This document shows, piece by piece, positions 17,996-28,156 of a stretch of 64,000 bases of DNA. The number at the start of each line of letters is the position of its first letter. Within the stretch, counting starts at the first letter, position 1. The stretch is from an uncultured Rhodopila sp. (GTDB lineage Bacteria > Pseudomonadota > Alphaproteobacteria > Acetobacterales > Acetobacteraceae): the NCBI GenBank assembly GCA_903851415.1, contig CAINOE010000049.1, forward strand, positions 62,001 to 126,000. The letters run 5' to 3'. The translations under genes were made by a program, and so were the position numbers. The notes under the pieces were generated by a model. The model did not search any database and was not told the origin of the DNA. It was given only the letters and a program-made list of their open reading frames with translations.

Positions 17996-18892
17996 CTACG
18001 GATTCCGGTAACGCAACGCGTCAACCAGAACGGCGAAGGCCGGCGTGGGCTGCCGCCGGCTCGGATAGTAGAGATGAAACCCCGAAAAGGGCGGGCACCA
18101 ATCCGCAAGAACCCGGATCAGGCATCCCTCGTCAAGATGCCCGCGCACGCGATCTTCCGGCACGATAGCCAGGCCGGCACCGGCAAGGGCGGCCTTGACC
18201 GTCATCGTCGCGCTGTTGAACACAAGCTGTCCCTCAACCCGCACGCGCAGTTCGCGGCCGGCTTTCTCGAACTCCCAGGCATAAAGCCCGCCGGCCGTCG
18301 GCAGCCGGAGGTTGATGCAGGTGTGCTCGGTCAGCTCCTGCGGCGTCCGAGGCCGTTTGCGGCCTTTGAAATACCCGGGCGCGCCCACCACGGCCATGCG
18401 CAGGTCGGGGCCGATGCGCACCGCCACCATGTCCTTGGCGACCTGTTCGCCGAGCCGCACGCCGGCATCGAGGCGTTCGGCCACGATGTCGGTGAGCCCG
18501 TTATCGATGACGATCTCCACGGCGATGTCCGGATACCGCGGCAGCAGCCTCTGCACGGCCGGCCACACGATCATGTCGGCGGCATGTTCGCCGGCCGAGA
18601 GGCGAACCATGCCGGCCGGCTTGTCGCGCAACGCGGTCAAAGCGGCGAGTTCGGCATCGATCTCCTCCAGCTTCGGGCCGATCGCCTGGATGATGCGCTC
18701 ACCGGCCTCCGTCGGCGCGACGTTGCGCGTCGTGCGGGTCAGCAGACGCAATCCAAGGCGGGCTTCGAGATTGCGCACGGTCTGGCTCAGCGCCGACGTT
18801 GACACGCCGAGCCTGGCGGCGGCCCGCGTGAAGCTGCCCTCGCGTGCGATGGCGAGAAAGGCGGTGATGTCGTTCAGCTCCGTCCGGGCCAT
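17996..18892 (-). CDS. LysR-family transcriptional regulator
   Basis: A 298-residue LTTR. The N-terminal winged helix is canonical (ITAFLAIAREGSFTRAAARL, then GVSTSALSQTVRNLEARLGL), followed by the substrate-binding domain (LSAGEHAADMIVWPAVQRLL; VAERLDAGVRLGEQVAKDMV). It belongs to the group often found divergent from oxidoreductase genes. It lies head to head with the cupin-ADH-AKR genes, with 105 bp between starts containing an 8-bp inverted repeat. It most likely controls those genes in response to a small molecule. Confidence 0.92.
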   Translation of the reverse strand: MARTELNDITAFLAIAREGSFTRAAARLGVSTSALSQTVRNLEARLGLRLLTRTTRNVAPTEAGERIIQAIGPKLEEIDAELAALTALRDKPAGMVRLSAGEHAADMIVWPAVQRLLPRYPDIAVEIVIDNGLTDIVAERLDAGVRLGEQVAKDMVAVRIGPDLRMAVVGAPGYFKGRKRPRTPQELTEHTCINLRLPTAGGLYAWEFEKAGRELRVRVEGQLVFNSATMTVKAALAGAGLAIVPEDRVRGHLDEGCLIRVLADWCPPFSGFHLYYPSRRQPTPAFAVLVDALRYRNP

Positions 18893-18923
18893 TGTTGAGC
18901 GCAGCTTAAAGGTTCATGCGCTG

Positions 18924-18959
18924 TTTAGCATCTAATCGCATGATGGCGCACATGCTAAA
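18924..18959. promoter_or_regulatory. Candidate LysR operator
   Basis: TTTAGCAT (18924-18931) and ATGCTAAA (18952-18959) form a perfect 8-bp inverted repeat with a 20-bp spacer, midway between the LysR ATG (18892) and the cupin ATG (18998). The T-rich and A-rich arms resemble an extended LTTR box. The region is distinctly AT-rich compared with its surroundings. Confidence 0.55.
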
Positions 18960-18997
18960 TCAGCGGGCGTTCTGATACGACGAACGAGGGAAGTACA

Positions 18998-19408
<411 letters not shown>

Positions 19409-19426
19409 CTATGGGAGCAGACTGAA

Positions 19427-20443
19427 ATGCTAGGCACTATTCTATACGGCGCCCGCGACGTGCGGTGCGAGGAAGTCCCCGAGCCGAAAATCCTCAAGCC
19501 CACTGACGCCATCATCCGCTTGTCGGCGTCCTGCATCTGCGGCTCCGACCTGTGGCCCTTCCGTGGCGAGAACGATACCCCCGAGCCCAAGGCGATGGGC
19601 CACGAGTATTGCGGCATTGTCGAAGCGGTCGGGAAGGCGGTCACGACCGTCCGGCCGGGACAGTTCGTCGTCGGCTCGTTCTGCCTGTCCGACAATACCT
19701 GCCCGCATTGCCGGTTCGGCTTCCAGTCGTCCTGCGAGCAGCGCGAATTCATGACCGGGGCGCAGGCGCCGCTGGCGCGGGTTCCGCTCGCCGACGGCAC
19801 GCTCGTGGCGACGTCGGAGCTGCCTCCGGAAGACCTGATCCCGAGCCTGCTGGCGACTTCGGACGTGCTGGGCACCGGCTGGTATGCCGCCGATGCGGCG
19901 CGCGTGCGGCCCGGCTCCACCGTTGTCGTCGTCGGCGACGGCGCCGTCGGCCTCATGGGCGTGCTTGCGGCAAAGCAGATGGAGGCCGGGCGGATCATCA
20001 TCATGAGCCGCCACAAGACCCGGCAGGACCTCGCGCTGGAATACGGCGCGACCGACATCGTGGCCGAGCGGGGCGAGGCCGGCATTGCCAGGATCAGGGA
20101 ACTGACGGCCAATGTCGGCGCGGATTCCGTGCTGGAGTGCGTCGGCACGAAAGAGTCGATGGCGCAGGCGCTCGCCGTCGCGCGGCCCGGCTCGACCATC
20201 GGCTATGTCGGCGTGCCGCATGGCGTCGAGTTCGACGGGCAGCAGTTGTTCTTCTCGCAGAAGGGCCTGATGGGCGGGCCGGCGCCCGTGCGCCGCTTCC
20301 TGCCGCACCTGATGGATCTGGTGCTCGATCGCAAGATCAACCCCGGCAAGGTGTTCGACCTCGAACTGCCGCTGCTGGACGTGGCCGAGGGTTACCGGGC
20401 GATGGACGAACGCCGCGCCATCAAGGTTCTGCTGCGCGTCTGA
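19427..20443 (+). CDS. Zinc-dependent alcohol dehydrogenase (MDR family)
   Basis: A 338-residue medium-chain dehydrogenase. Catalytic zinc ligands appear in ASCICGSDLWPF and AMGHEYCGIVE; a second Cys cluster (CLSDNTCPHCRFGFQSSC) is the structural-zinc region in modified spacing. The NAD(P)-binding fold has VVVGDGAVGLMGV. The profile is close to IMP-dehydrogenase-like ADHs annotated as zinc-dependent alcohol dehydrogenases. It is the second gene of the LysR-linked operon, 24 nt before the AKR gene. Confidence 0.9.
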   Translation: MLGTILYGARDVRCEEVPEPKILKPTDAIIRLSASCICGSDLWPFRGENDTPEPKAMGHEYCGIVEAVGKAVTTVRPGQFVVGSFCLSDNTCPHCRFGFQSSCEQREFMTGAQAPLARVPLADGTLVATSELPPEDLIPSLLATSDVLGTGWYAADAARVRPGSTVVVVGDGAVGLMGVLAAKQMEAGRIIIMSRHKTRQDLALEYGATDIVAERGEAGIARIRELTANVGADSVLECVGTKESMAQALAVARPGSTIGYVGVPHGVEFDGQQLFFSQKGLMGGPAPVRRFLPHLMDLVLDRKINPGKVFDLELPLLDVAEGYRAMDERRAIKVLLRV

Positions 20444-21451
<1,008 letters not shown>

Positions 21452-21471
21452 CAAAAGCGGGAGGCACCGCC

Positions 21472-21516
21472 ATGGCAAAGGTTATCGCCGCGGGTGAGAA
21501 TGGATCATCGCGCTGA
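21472..21516 (+). pseudogene. Truncated ORF after the AKR gene (14 codons)
   Basis: GGGAGG precedes ATG at 21472, and the frame reads MAKVIAAGENGSSR then stops. A strong RBS with almost no gene suggests the first codons of a lost downstream operon member. Nothing recognisable follows for about 90 bp. Confidence 0.25.
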
Positions 21517-21601
21517 GGGCAGGTGCGCGGGAGCGCTGGAGAGATGGCACGGCCGGGCGGCGTATCACACGCCGCCATCCGAAACCCTCGCACAAAAACC
21601 G

Positions 21602-21607
21602 TATAAT
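21602..21607 (+). promoter_or_regulatory. -10-like element
   Basis: TATAAT in an AT-rich patch (about 21590-21630), 89 nt before the ATG at 21696. No good -35 was found at 17 nt. It argues that translation of the next gene starts at 21696 rather than at the upstream ATG at 21606, which would overlap the promoter. Confidence 0.35.
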
Positions 21608-21695
21608 GCATATTATGTTAAATCGTAGATCGCCCTTGCAGCAAACCGCCGGTTCGTGGCAACCCAAAGACCCTCGACCGCACGCGAAACACCGA

Positions 21696-22181
21696 ATGCC
21701 AGACCGCTTCCTGATCGCAGCTACCGTCGACCGGCTGATCTACGACTCCGACACCACCTTCAACGCCGGCGACGCCCGCATCCTGCTCGACGAACTTCCG
21801 CGCAGGCCGTCGCCATGGGTGCAGCTCGGCATCGCCGGCAAAATGTCCGGCGGGTCCAGCCGAGGCTTCGCCGCCGGCGTCGGCGACGTCACCATCAAGG
21901 ACAAGGAAGACCGCCAGTTCCAGTACAACTCCGCCAACGACCTCTACACCCGGGCCGGCCAATGGAAGCTCATGTGGATCGGCAAGAGAACCCGGCAATA
22001 CGTTGAAATTGAACAGGTTATGGCCGACGCCACCGACGAAGGCCGCGGCGCGCTGATCTGCTATGAGCCGGACGGCACGCCGACACGCATGGACATCCGG
22101 TTCAACCGCTCATTCCGGATTTTCTGGTCACCCGTCATCCTGGTGATCCCGGGCTGGAAGCCGTGGAAGACCCCGGCCTAG
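21696..22181 (+). CDS. Hypothetical protein (161 aa)
   Basis: I recognise no family. The protein starts MPDRFLIAATVDRLIYDSD, contains FNAGDARILLDELPRRPSPW, a glycine-rich KMSGGSSRGFAAGVGD turn, YTRAGQWKLMWIGKRTRQYV and ends in a hydrophobic FWSPVILVIPGW tail. There is no signal peptide. The frame is open from 21606, but the TATAAT at 21602 favours the ATG at 21696. The coding pattern and length suggest a real gene, and the product is convergent with the NTF2-like gene. Function unknown. Confidence 0.6.
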   Translation: MPDRFLIAATVDRLIYDSDTTFNAGDARILLDELPRRPSPWVQLGIAGKMSGGSSRGFAAGVGDVTIKDKEDRQFQYNSANDLYTRAGQWKLMWIGKRTRQYVEIEQVMADATDEGRGALICYEPDGTPTRMDIRFNRSFRIFWSPVILVIPGWKPWKTPA

Positions 22182-22187
22182 ACCCGC

Positions 22188-22541
22188 TCAGGAGTAACAC
22201 GCGAACGCGCGTATGACCTTGCCGTCCACCTGGAACTCGAGCGTTTCGGCGAGCGTCTGTCCCTGCTGGTTCCGGCACAGGATGGTCAGGCAGCGGAAGC
22301 CGCTCAGCACGGCGGTCAGTTCGAATTTCAGGCCGGGCTCCGCCTCAAACCAGGCCGCCCAGTAGCGCCTCAGCTTGTCGATCCCCTCCACACGTCCGCT
22401 CCCGCCACGCCGTTCGGCAACCGGCGACAGGAAGACGACGTCGGGGGCATACAGCGACAGGATTTGCTCGAGATCGTGGTCGTTCCAGGCTGCCAGCCAT
22501 CCTTCGGCGAAGGTGCGCGCTTCGGTCTCTTCGATAATCAT
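22188..22541 (-). CDS. SnoaL/NTF2-like protein
   Basis: A 117-residue cone-barrel protein of the NTF2-like superfamily: AEGWLAAWNDHDLEQILSLY, then APDVVFLSP, GIDKLRRYWAAWFEAEPGL and a final beta-strand block ending FQVDGKVIRAFACYS. The ATG at 22541 has GGGAGAAGAACC upstream. Family members are small isomerases, hydrolases or ligand-binding proteins; this one has the common bacterial form with no assigned activity. Its only neighbours are an unknown gene and the metG operon. Confidence 0.8.
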   Translation of the reverse strand: MIIEETEARTFAEGWLAAWNDHDLEQILSLYAPDVVFLSPVAERRGGSGRVEGIDKLRRYWAAWFEAEPGLKFELTAVLSGFRCLTILCRNQQGQTLAETLEFQVDGKVIRAFACYS

Positions 22542-22625
22542 GGTTCTTCTCCCGGGCTGCCCTTTAGTCGGCTGCCGCTCACGCGGTGAGGGCACAACGC
22601 CGCGAGGGTCGGGCGCTACGGCAGG

Positions 22626-23417
22626 TCAGTCCGTCGTCAGCACCATTCCATCATATCCCGCCTCGACACCCGAGGGAAGGTTCGCCCTCAGCCACGCCCA
22701 GTCCATGTCCGTGCCCATATGAGTCAATACCGTCCGGCGCGGCCTTAATCTTTCCACCCAACCCAGAACCGTCGCGAGATCTGCATGGGTCCAATGCGGC
22801 CCGTCGCGCAGGAAGCAGCCGACGACCCAGGTATCAACCCCCGCCAGGGTCTCGAACGCCGCGTCGTCCAACCCGATCACGTCGGTCGAATAGCCGAACC
22901 GGCCAATGCGCAGGCCAAGCGTCTCGATCCGGCCGTGGTTCTGCGGGAACAGGCGCACGGCCAGTCCGGCGATGGTGACGGTCTCGCCCGGCGCGACGGT
23001 CCGTGCCTCAAGAACAGGACGGTAGAAGTGTGTGCTGTCCCATGGCTTGAAGGCGTAGCCGAACCGGCGGATGATTTCGTCCAACGTCGCCGCGGTCGCA
23101 TAGGCCGGCAACGGGCGGTTGGCGATCCGGTTCAGGACGCGGACGTCGTCGATGCCGGTAATGTGGTCCGCGTGCGCATGGGTGAACAGCACGGCGTCGG
23201 CACTCGGGATGCGGCAGTCGAGCAATTGGGTGCGCATGTCGGGTGAGGTATCGACCAGAAGCCGTTGTTGATCAGGCCCTTGCACAATGATCGACGACCG
23301 TGTCCGGCGGTTGCGCGGCTCGTCCGGGTCGCACGCGCCCCAATCGCCGCCGCCGTCGGCCCCGCCGATCATCGGCACGCCGGCGGAGGCGCCGGTGCCG
23401 AGCAGGGTGACTTTCAT
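22626..23417 (-). CDS. MBL-fold metallohydrolase (PhnP-like)
   Basis: A 263-residue metallo-beta-lactamase fold protein. It opens MKVTLLGTGASAGVPMIGGA and carries the di-metal HxHxDH motif in FTHAHADHITGIDD; other ligands lie in LFPQNHGRIETLG and YSTDVIGLDD, ending VLTHMGTDMDW. It resembles PhnP-type cyclic phosphodiesterases. It is the last gene of the metG-tatD-MBL operon and overlaps tatD by 4 nt, the conserved alphaproteobacterial order. The longer open frame in this phase to 24026 is antisense-independent but out of homology, so the ATG at 23417 is used. Confidence 0.88.
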   Translation of the reverse strand: MKVTLLGTGASAGVPMIGGADGGGDWGACDPDEPRNRRTRSSIIVQGPDQQRLLVDTSPDMRTQLLDCRIPSADAVLFTHAHADHITGIDDVRVLNRIANRPLPAYATAATLDEIIRRFGYAFKPWDSTHFYRPVLEARTVAPGETVTIAGLAVRLFPQNHGRIETLGLRIGRFGYSTDVIGLDDAAFETLAGVDTWVVGCFLRDGPHWTHADLATVLGWVERLRPRRTVLTHMGTDMDWAWLRANLPSGVEAGYDGMVLTTD

Positions 23418-24190
23418 GCGGCAGCCTTGCGGAACAATCGCCGAAAGTTCGCCGTCGTCAGCTCCGCCAGCGCGTCCGGCGTCAGGCCGCGCAGCTCGGC
23501 CAGCACCGCGGCGGTATGCGCCACCCGGGCGGGTTCGTTGCGCTTGCCACGGAACGGCACCGGCGACAGGTACGGCGAATCCGTCTCCACCAGCAGGCGG
23601 TCGAGCGGAACATCGCGGGCTATGTCCCTGATGTCCTGCGATTTTGGAAAGGTCAGGATGCCGGAGAAGCTGATGTAGCCGCCCAGTTCCAGTGCCGCCT
23701 CGGCCAGCCGCCGAGAGGAGCTGAAGCAATGCAACAGGAAGTCGAACCCCCCTTCCCTGTCCCGCTCCTGCTTTAAAATCAAGACGATATCGTCGTCGGC
23801 GTCGCGCGCATGGATGCACAGCGGCACGTCCGCCAGCCGCGCGCCGCGGATATGCGCCCGGAAGTTCTCCGCCTGCACGCCGCGCGGCGACTTGTCGTAG
23901 AAATAGTCCAGCCCCGACTCGCCGATGCCGATGACGCGCGGATGCCGCGCCCGCTCCGCCAGCGCTTCGGGCGACGGTATCGGCGCCTCGACGGCATGGT
24001 GAGGATGCACGCCGGCGGTGCACCACAGATTGGGATGCCCCTCGATCAGCGCCGGCAGCGTGTCCGACTGGGCCAGCGTGGTGCCGATGGTCACCATCTC
24101 GCCCACCCCGGCCTCGGCGGCGCGGGCCAGAACGTCCGGCAGCTCCGCCGGCGTGTAGTAGTCCAGGTGGCAGTGGCTATCGACGAGCAT
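23414..24190 (-). CDS. tatD: TatD-family metal-dependent DNase
   Basis: A 258-residue TIM-barrel hydrolase. Metal ligands are DSHCHLDYY at the N-terminus, Glu in GIGESGLDYFYD, His in PLCIHARDADDD, His in LLHCFSS and Asp in LLVETDSPYLSPVP. TatD enzymes are cytoplasmic 3'-5' exonucleases for single-stranded nucleic acid. Its ATG overlaps the metG stop by one base and its stop overlaps the MBL ATG by 4 nt, so the three genes are coupled. Confidence 0.93.
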   Translation of the reverse strand: MLVDSHCHLDYYTPAELPDVLARAAEAGVGEMVTIGTTLAQSDTLPALIEGHPNLWCTAGVHPHHAVEAPIPSPEALAERARHPRVIGIGESGLDYFYDKSPRGVQAENFRAHIRGARLADVPLCIHARDADDDIVLILKQERDREGGFDFLLHCFSSSRRLAEAALELGGYISFSGILTFPKSQDIRDIARDVPLDRLLVETDSPYLSPVPFRGKRNEPARVAHTAAVLAELRGLTPDALAELTTANFRRLFRKAAA

Positions 24191-25728
24191 CAGGCGGCAG
24201 GCTCCACGTAGCGAGGGAAGACGCCCTGTGGAGGTGGCAAGGCGGCACCGTCCGTCAACGGCGTGCCCAACGACGCGAAAGTCCGGGCCTCGGGCGCGAC
24301 GCCAAGCTGGTCCAGCATCCGCGCCATGCTGCCCGGCATCACCGGCTGCAGCAGCGTGGCGACGACGCGGATGGTGTCCACGAGCACGCGCAGCACCGCG
24401 CCCATGCGCGCCTTGTCAGTCTTGTTCAGCGCCCAGGGCGCCTGGCGGTCGATGTAGCCGTTGGCGGCGCGGATGACCTTCCAGATCTCCTCCAGCCCCT
24501 CGTGGAAGGTCTGGCGGTCGATGTTGATGCGCACGGCCTCCAGCAGCGAATCCGCCGCGGCCAGCAGCACGATGTCGTCCTCGGCGATGGCGCCCCGGGC
24601 GGGCAGCACGCCGCCGCAGTTGCGGGCCACCAGCGACAGGGTGCGCTGCGCGAGGTTGCCGAGGTCGTTGGCGAGTTCCACGTTGACGCGGCTGACGATG
24701 GCGGGGTGGCTCATGGACCCGTCGCCGCCGAACGGCTTTTCCCGCAGCAGGAAGTAGCGGATCTGGTCGAGGCCGTAGGTCTCCGCCAGCTTGCGCGGCT
24801 CGATCACATTGCCGAGGGATTTCGACATCTTCTCGCCCTCGACCACCCACCAGCCATGCGAGGAGATCCGCTTCGGCAGCGGCAGCCCGGCGGCCATCAG
24901 GAAGGCCGGCCAGTAGACCGCGTGGAAGCGGATGATGTCCTTGCCGACGACATGCACGTCCGCCGGCCAGTAGTGCCAGCGCGGCGCCTGCGGGTCGGGG
25001 AAGCCGCAGCCGGTGACGTAGTTGTTCAGCGCGTCGAGCCAGACATACATCACGTGGCCGGGCGCGTCGGGCACCGGGATGCCCCAACTGAACGTGGTGC
25101 GGCTGATCGACAGGTCGCGCAGCCCGCCCCTGACGAAGCTGATGACCTCGCTGCGGCGCGACGACGGGGCGACGAATTCCGGCTGTTCCTCGTACAGCTT
25201 CAGAAGACGGTCCTGGAAGGCGGAGAGTTTGAAGAAATACGATGGTTCGCGCACCCATTCGACCGGCGCGCCGCTCGCGGTGGCGACGCGGGCGCCGTCG
25301 GGGCGCGTGGTCAATTCCGATTCGTCGTAGAAGGCTTCATCGCGGACGGCGTACCAGCCTTCGTAATGGCCGAGATAGATGTCGCCATTGGCCGCGATGC
25401 GGCGCCAGAGTTCGGCGCAGGATTGCTTGTGGCGCGGCTCGGTGGTGCGGATCCAGTCGTCGTAGGACACGCCCATGGCGTCGGTCATGGCGCGGAAGTC
25501 GGCGGAGACCCGGTCGGTGAAGGTCTGCGGATCGACGCCCGCGTCGGCGGCGGCTTTCTCGACCTTCTGGCCGTGTTCGTCGGTGCCGGTGAGGAAGAAA
25601 ACGTCATACCCGTCCAGCCGCTTGAACCGCGCCATCACGTCGGTGGCGATCGAGGTGTAGGCGTGCCCGATATGCGGCGCCCCGTTCACGTAGTATATCG
25701 GCGTGGTGATGTAGAAGCTTCGGGTCAT
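24190..25728 (-). CDS. metG: Methionyl-tRNA synthetase
   Basis: A 512-residue class I aminoacyl-tRNA synthetase. The signature HIGH is in YVNGAPHIGHAYTSIATD and KMSKS in EGEKMSKSLGNVIEP. The zinc-knuckle cysteines of the E. coli type are absent between FFLTGTDEHGQK and GHYEGWYAV, which makes this the shorter MetG2 form usual in alphaproteobacteria, without a C-terminal dimerisation domain. The frame extends 59 codons upstream, but homology starts at MTRSFYITTPIYYVNG, so the ATG at 25728 is chosen. First gene of the operon here; holB, often upstream in relatives, is not. Confidence 0.95.
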   Translation of the reverse strand: MTRSFYITTPIYYVNGAPHIGHAYTSIATDVMARFKRLDGYDVFFLTGTDEHGQKVEKAAADAGVDPQTFTDRVSADFRAMTDAMGVSYDDWIRTTEPRHKQSCAELWRRIAANGDIYLGHYEGWYAVRDEAFYDESELTTRPDGARVATASGAPVEWVREPSYFFKLSAFQDRLLKLYEEQPEFVAPSSRRSEVISFVRGGLRDLSISRTTFSWGIPVPDAPGHVMYVWLDALNNYVTGCGFPDPQAPRWHYWPADVHVVGKDIIRFHAVYWPAFLMAAGLPLPKRISSHGWWVVEGEKMSKSLGNVIEPRKLAETYGLDQIRYFLLREKPFGGDGSMSHPAIVSRVNVELANDLGNLAQRTLSLVARNCGGVLPARGAIAEDDIVLLAAADSLLEAVRINIDRQTFHEGLEEIWKVIRAANGYIDRQAPWALNKTDKARMGAVLRVLVDTIRVVATLLQPVMPGSMARMLDQLGVAPEARTFASLGTPLTDGAALPPPQGVFPRYVEPAA

Positions 25729-25926
25729 GGGTCTTCTTCGCGGTTTGCCGCCGGGCGGCGGCTGGCCGTGCCATCGCGGGGCCAGGGCGTCGATATCTAC
25801 CGGGATTCGGCCGGATGTGCTACCGGTTGCGGCGGACAGGAGTTGCCCTGCCGCCCGGCGAACTGGATCATGGCTTCCGGGCAGGCGACGAAAGGCGGCC
25901 TCCACACAACGTCGGGTCGCACCCGA

Positions 25927-26934
25927 TCACACCCGGGCCACCCGGCCCTCGATCGGATACGCCGGATCGTTATAGCCCGGCGTCGAGGGATGCCCCGGCG
26001 CCACCAGCCCATCCACGAACGCCTCATCCGCCGCGTCCAGCCGGCACGACAGCGCGCCCGCGTAATCCTCCCACTGCTCCTCCGTCCGCGGCCCGGCGAT
26101 AGCCGAGGTAACCGGCCGGTTGTTCAGCACCCGGGCCATCGCGAACTGCCCCGGCGAGACCCCCTTCCCTCGCGCATGCTCCGCGATCCGCTGCGCGATC
26201 AGCAGGCTTTCCGGCCGCCATTCCGACTCCATCATCCGGCGGTCCTGCCGCCCGGCGCGGGTGTCGGCGGCGGGCACGGCGCCGGGGGCGTATTTCCCGG
26301 TCAGCACGCCGCGCGCCAGCGGGCTGTACGGCACCACGCCCAGCCCGTAATACGAGCACGCCGGCAGGTGCTCAGTCTCGATCTGCCGGTTCAGCGCGTT
26401 GTACAAAGGCTGGCTCGCCACCGGCCGATCGATGCCGGCCTCGTCGCACAGGCGGCAGATCTCGGCGACGCGCCAGCTCCGGTAATTCGACACCCCGAAG
26501 TACCGCAGCTTGCCGGCGCGGATCATATCGGCCAGCGCATGCACCGTCTCGGCCAGCGGAGTCGCATGGTCTTCCCTGTGCAGATACAGGATGTCGATCT
26601 CGTTCACGTCCAGGCGCCGCAGGCTCGCCTCCACCGCGTGCTGCACATGCCACCGCGACAGGCCGCGCGCATTGGGTCCCTCCCCGGTCGGGTTGGCGCA
26701 TTTGGTCGCCAGCACCCACCACGACCGGTGCTCGCGGATCGCCTGCCCCACCACCACCTCCGATCGTCCCGCCGCATAGACGTCGGCGGTGTCGATGAAG
26801 TTCACCCCCTGCTCGCGCGCGCGATCGACGATCCGGCGCGCCGCCGCTTCGTCCGCGGGGCCGCCGAACATCATGGTGCCGAGGCACAGCGGCGAGACTT
26901 TCAGCCCGCTCCGGCCCAATCCGCGATACTCCAT
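25927..26934 (-). CDS. Aldo/keto reductase (second)
   Basis: A 335-residue AKR of the AKR11/YajO-like group. MEYRGLGRSGLKVSPLCLGT begins the barrel; the tetrad is Asp/Tyr in NFIDTADVYAAGRSE, Lys in VLATKCANP and His in YLHREDHATPL. The tail TSAIAGPRTEEQWEDYAGAL is the NADPH-binding end. AAGGAG sits 8 nt before the ATG at 26934. Not closely similar to the AKR at 20468. Monocistronic, upstream of nothing functionally linked. Confidence 0.9.
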   Translation of the reverse strand: MEYRGLGRSGLKVSPLCLGTMMFGGPADEAAARRIVDRAREQGVNFIDTADVYAAGRSEVVVGQAIREHRSWWVLATKCANPTGEGPNARGLSRWHVQHAVEASLRRLDVNEIDILYLHREDHATPLAETVHALADMIRAGKLRYFGVSNYRSWRVAEICRLCDEAGIDRPVASQPLYNALNRQIETEHLPACSYYGLGVVPYSPLARGVLTGKYAPGAVPAADTRAGRQDRRMMESEWRPESLLIAQRIAEHARGKGVSPGQFAMARVLNNRPVTSAIAGPRTEEQWEDYAGALSCRLDAADEAFVDGLVAPGHPSTPGYNDPAYPIEGRVARV

Positions 26935-27312
26935 CCTTCCGCTCCTTTCGTTCCGTCCGTCCACTCTACACGTCAGCCGAACAGCGGGCGCATCGCCCGC
27001 CCGGCCCAACCGTGCCGCCGGCATCATGGACGACGGCTGCCTGAGCGCCCGCTGTCCGGGCCGGAACGCCCGCATAGGTAGATTCCGAGGGTCGTATAAT
27101 AACGGAACCCGCGTTACTGAACACTGCGCCACGGCGTTTGCCCGCGCATACCAGAGCTAACTGAAGAGGCGTGTTGCGTTGTCCAGGGCGGCCGCGGACA
27201 TGGCGGCCGGTTCGCCTTGAGACAGCGTCGAGCCGCAGGTTTCCCAGGGTAAGCGCAGCACCTGTAGCGGAATTCGGAGCCCCGAAACAAGCCGCTGGCC
27301 GATCGGGTGAAT
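26935..27312. other. Intergenic region before the PEP-CTERM gene
   Basis: About 380 bases between divergent genes. A -10-like CGTATAATA lies near 27093. No small gene was found in any frame with an RBS, and apart from the palindrome at 27313 no repeat is seen. Confidence 0.45.
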
Positions 27313-27324
27313 TGCTACGTAGCA
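27313..27324. promoter_or_regulatory. 12-bp palindrome abutting the RBS
   Basis: TGCTACGTAGCA, a perfect palindrome whose last base touches the AGGAGG of the PEP-CTERM gene. In DNA it could be an operator; in RNA a small hairpin that would influence access to the ribosome binding site. Confidence 0.4.
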
Positions 27325-27336
27325 GGAGGTTCTTCA

Positions 27337-28098
27337 ATGTCTGTCTTGAACAAACACGTCCCGGCTTTTGCGGCCATTTGCGCGCTTGCGGCCACCAGCG
27401 CGGGTTCTGCGATGGCAGGACCGCTCACCTTCGCGCAATACGTCCAGGCCAACTCCGGGACGCAGCAATGGACGGTCGCCACCACAGGAAATTCGACCAC
27501 GGTGTCGGCGTCCGGTCAGGTGTCGATCTCGTTCTCCGGTGTGCCGGGACTGCCGTTCGCCGGACCGGAGGCTGCCACCTTCGCGCTTAACGCAACGAGC
27601 TCTCAACTCGGCAACTGCGGCGTGAACTGCGGGGCCGGCGATTCGTATGTGCAACCTGGCTATGCAGGCACATTCTCGTTTATAGACAATGGTATAAACC
27701 CGGGCGCCAACCTGCTGTCAGGGACCTTCGCGGTAACCGACAGCCCGGCGACGACCGGAGCCCAGTTCAGTTCCAGCGTCGGGGGCAGCGGGGGCAGTTT
27801 CAATGCGAGTGCGACCGCCGGCAACCTCGATCAACTCATACTGACGTCATCCTACCTGTCGTTCCACAACGTCACGGAGGCAAACGCCTCCTGGAGCCTG
27901 TCTTCCATGATTCCCAACTTCTCGACCGGTACGGTGACCGGGGATCAGGCATTCCCCGGGGGGCCGTTCAATGCGTCGGGATCCGGCACATTTTCCGTCA
28001 ACACGCCGCCCGATTTGATCCCCGAGCCGGTGTCAGCCAGTTTGCTTGCCGTCTCCGTATTCGGCCTGGGGTTAGTGCGCCGCCTGCGGCGCGCGTGA
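27337..28098 (+). CDS. PEP-CTERM sorting-domain exported protein
   Basis: A 253-residue secreted protein. Signal peptide at residues 1-27 (FAAICALAATSAGSAMA, cut near AMA|GP). The mature part is rich in Ser, Thr, Gly and Asn with beta-strand pattern and a CGVNCG disulfide-like pair. The C-terminus IPEPVSASLLAVSVFGLGLV followed by RRLRRA is a PEP-CTERM signal: the PEP box, a hydrophobic span and an Arg-rich end, cut by an exosortase. GGAGG lies 7 nt before the ATG at 27337. No exosortase gene is in the window. Likely surface or extracellular matrix role. Confidence 0.9.
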   Translation: MSVLNKHVPAFAAICALAATSAGSAMAGPLTFAQYVQANSGTQQWTVATTGNSTTVSASGQVSISFSGVPGLPFAGPEAATFALNATSSQLGNCGVNCGAGDSYVQPGYAGTFSFIDNGINPGANLLSGTFAVTDSPATTGAQFSSSVGGSGGSFNASATAGNLDQLILTSSYLSFHNVTEANASWSLSSMIPNFSTGTVTGDQAFPGGPFNASGSGTFSVNTPPDLIPEPVSASLLAVSVFGLGLVRRLRRA

Positions 28099-28123
28099 GC
28101 AGGCGGTCCGAGGTCTCGTCGTC

Positions 28124-28156
28124 CCGGGGATCGATTTGACAAAATCAGATCCCCGG
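28124..28156 (+). terminator. Hairpin after the PEP-CTERM gene
   Basis: CCGGGGATC (28124-28132) pairs with GATCCCCGG (28148-28156), a 9-bp perfect stem with a 15-nt loop, 25 nt past the stop. There is no T-run after it. By position a transcription terminator. Confidence 0.55.

Noticed and set aside
24502..27081. 859-codon + strand open frame
   Set aside because: Antisense to metG and the second aldo/keto reductase, both with full catalytic motifs; composition is that of a complement of coding sequence.
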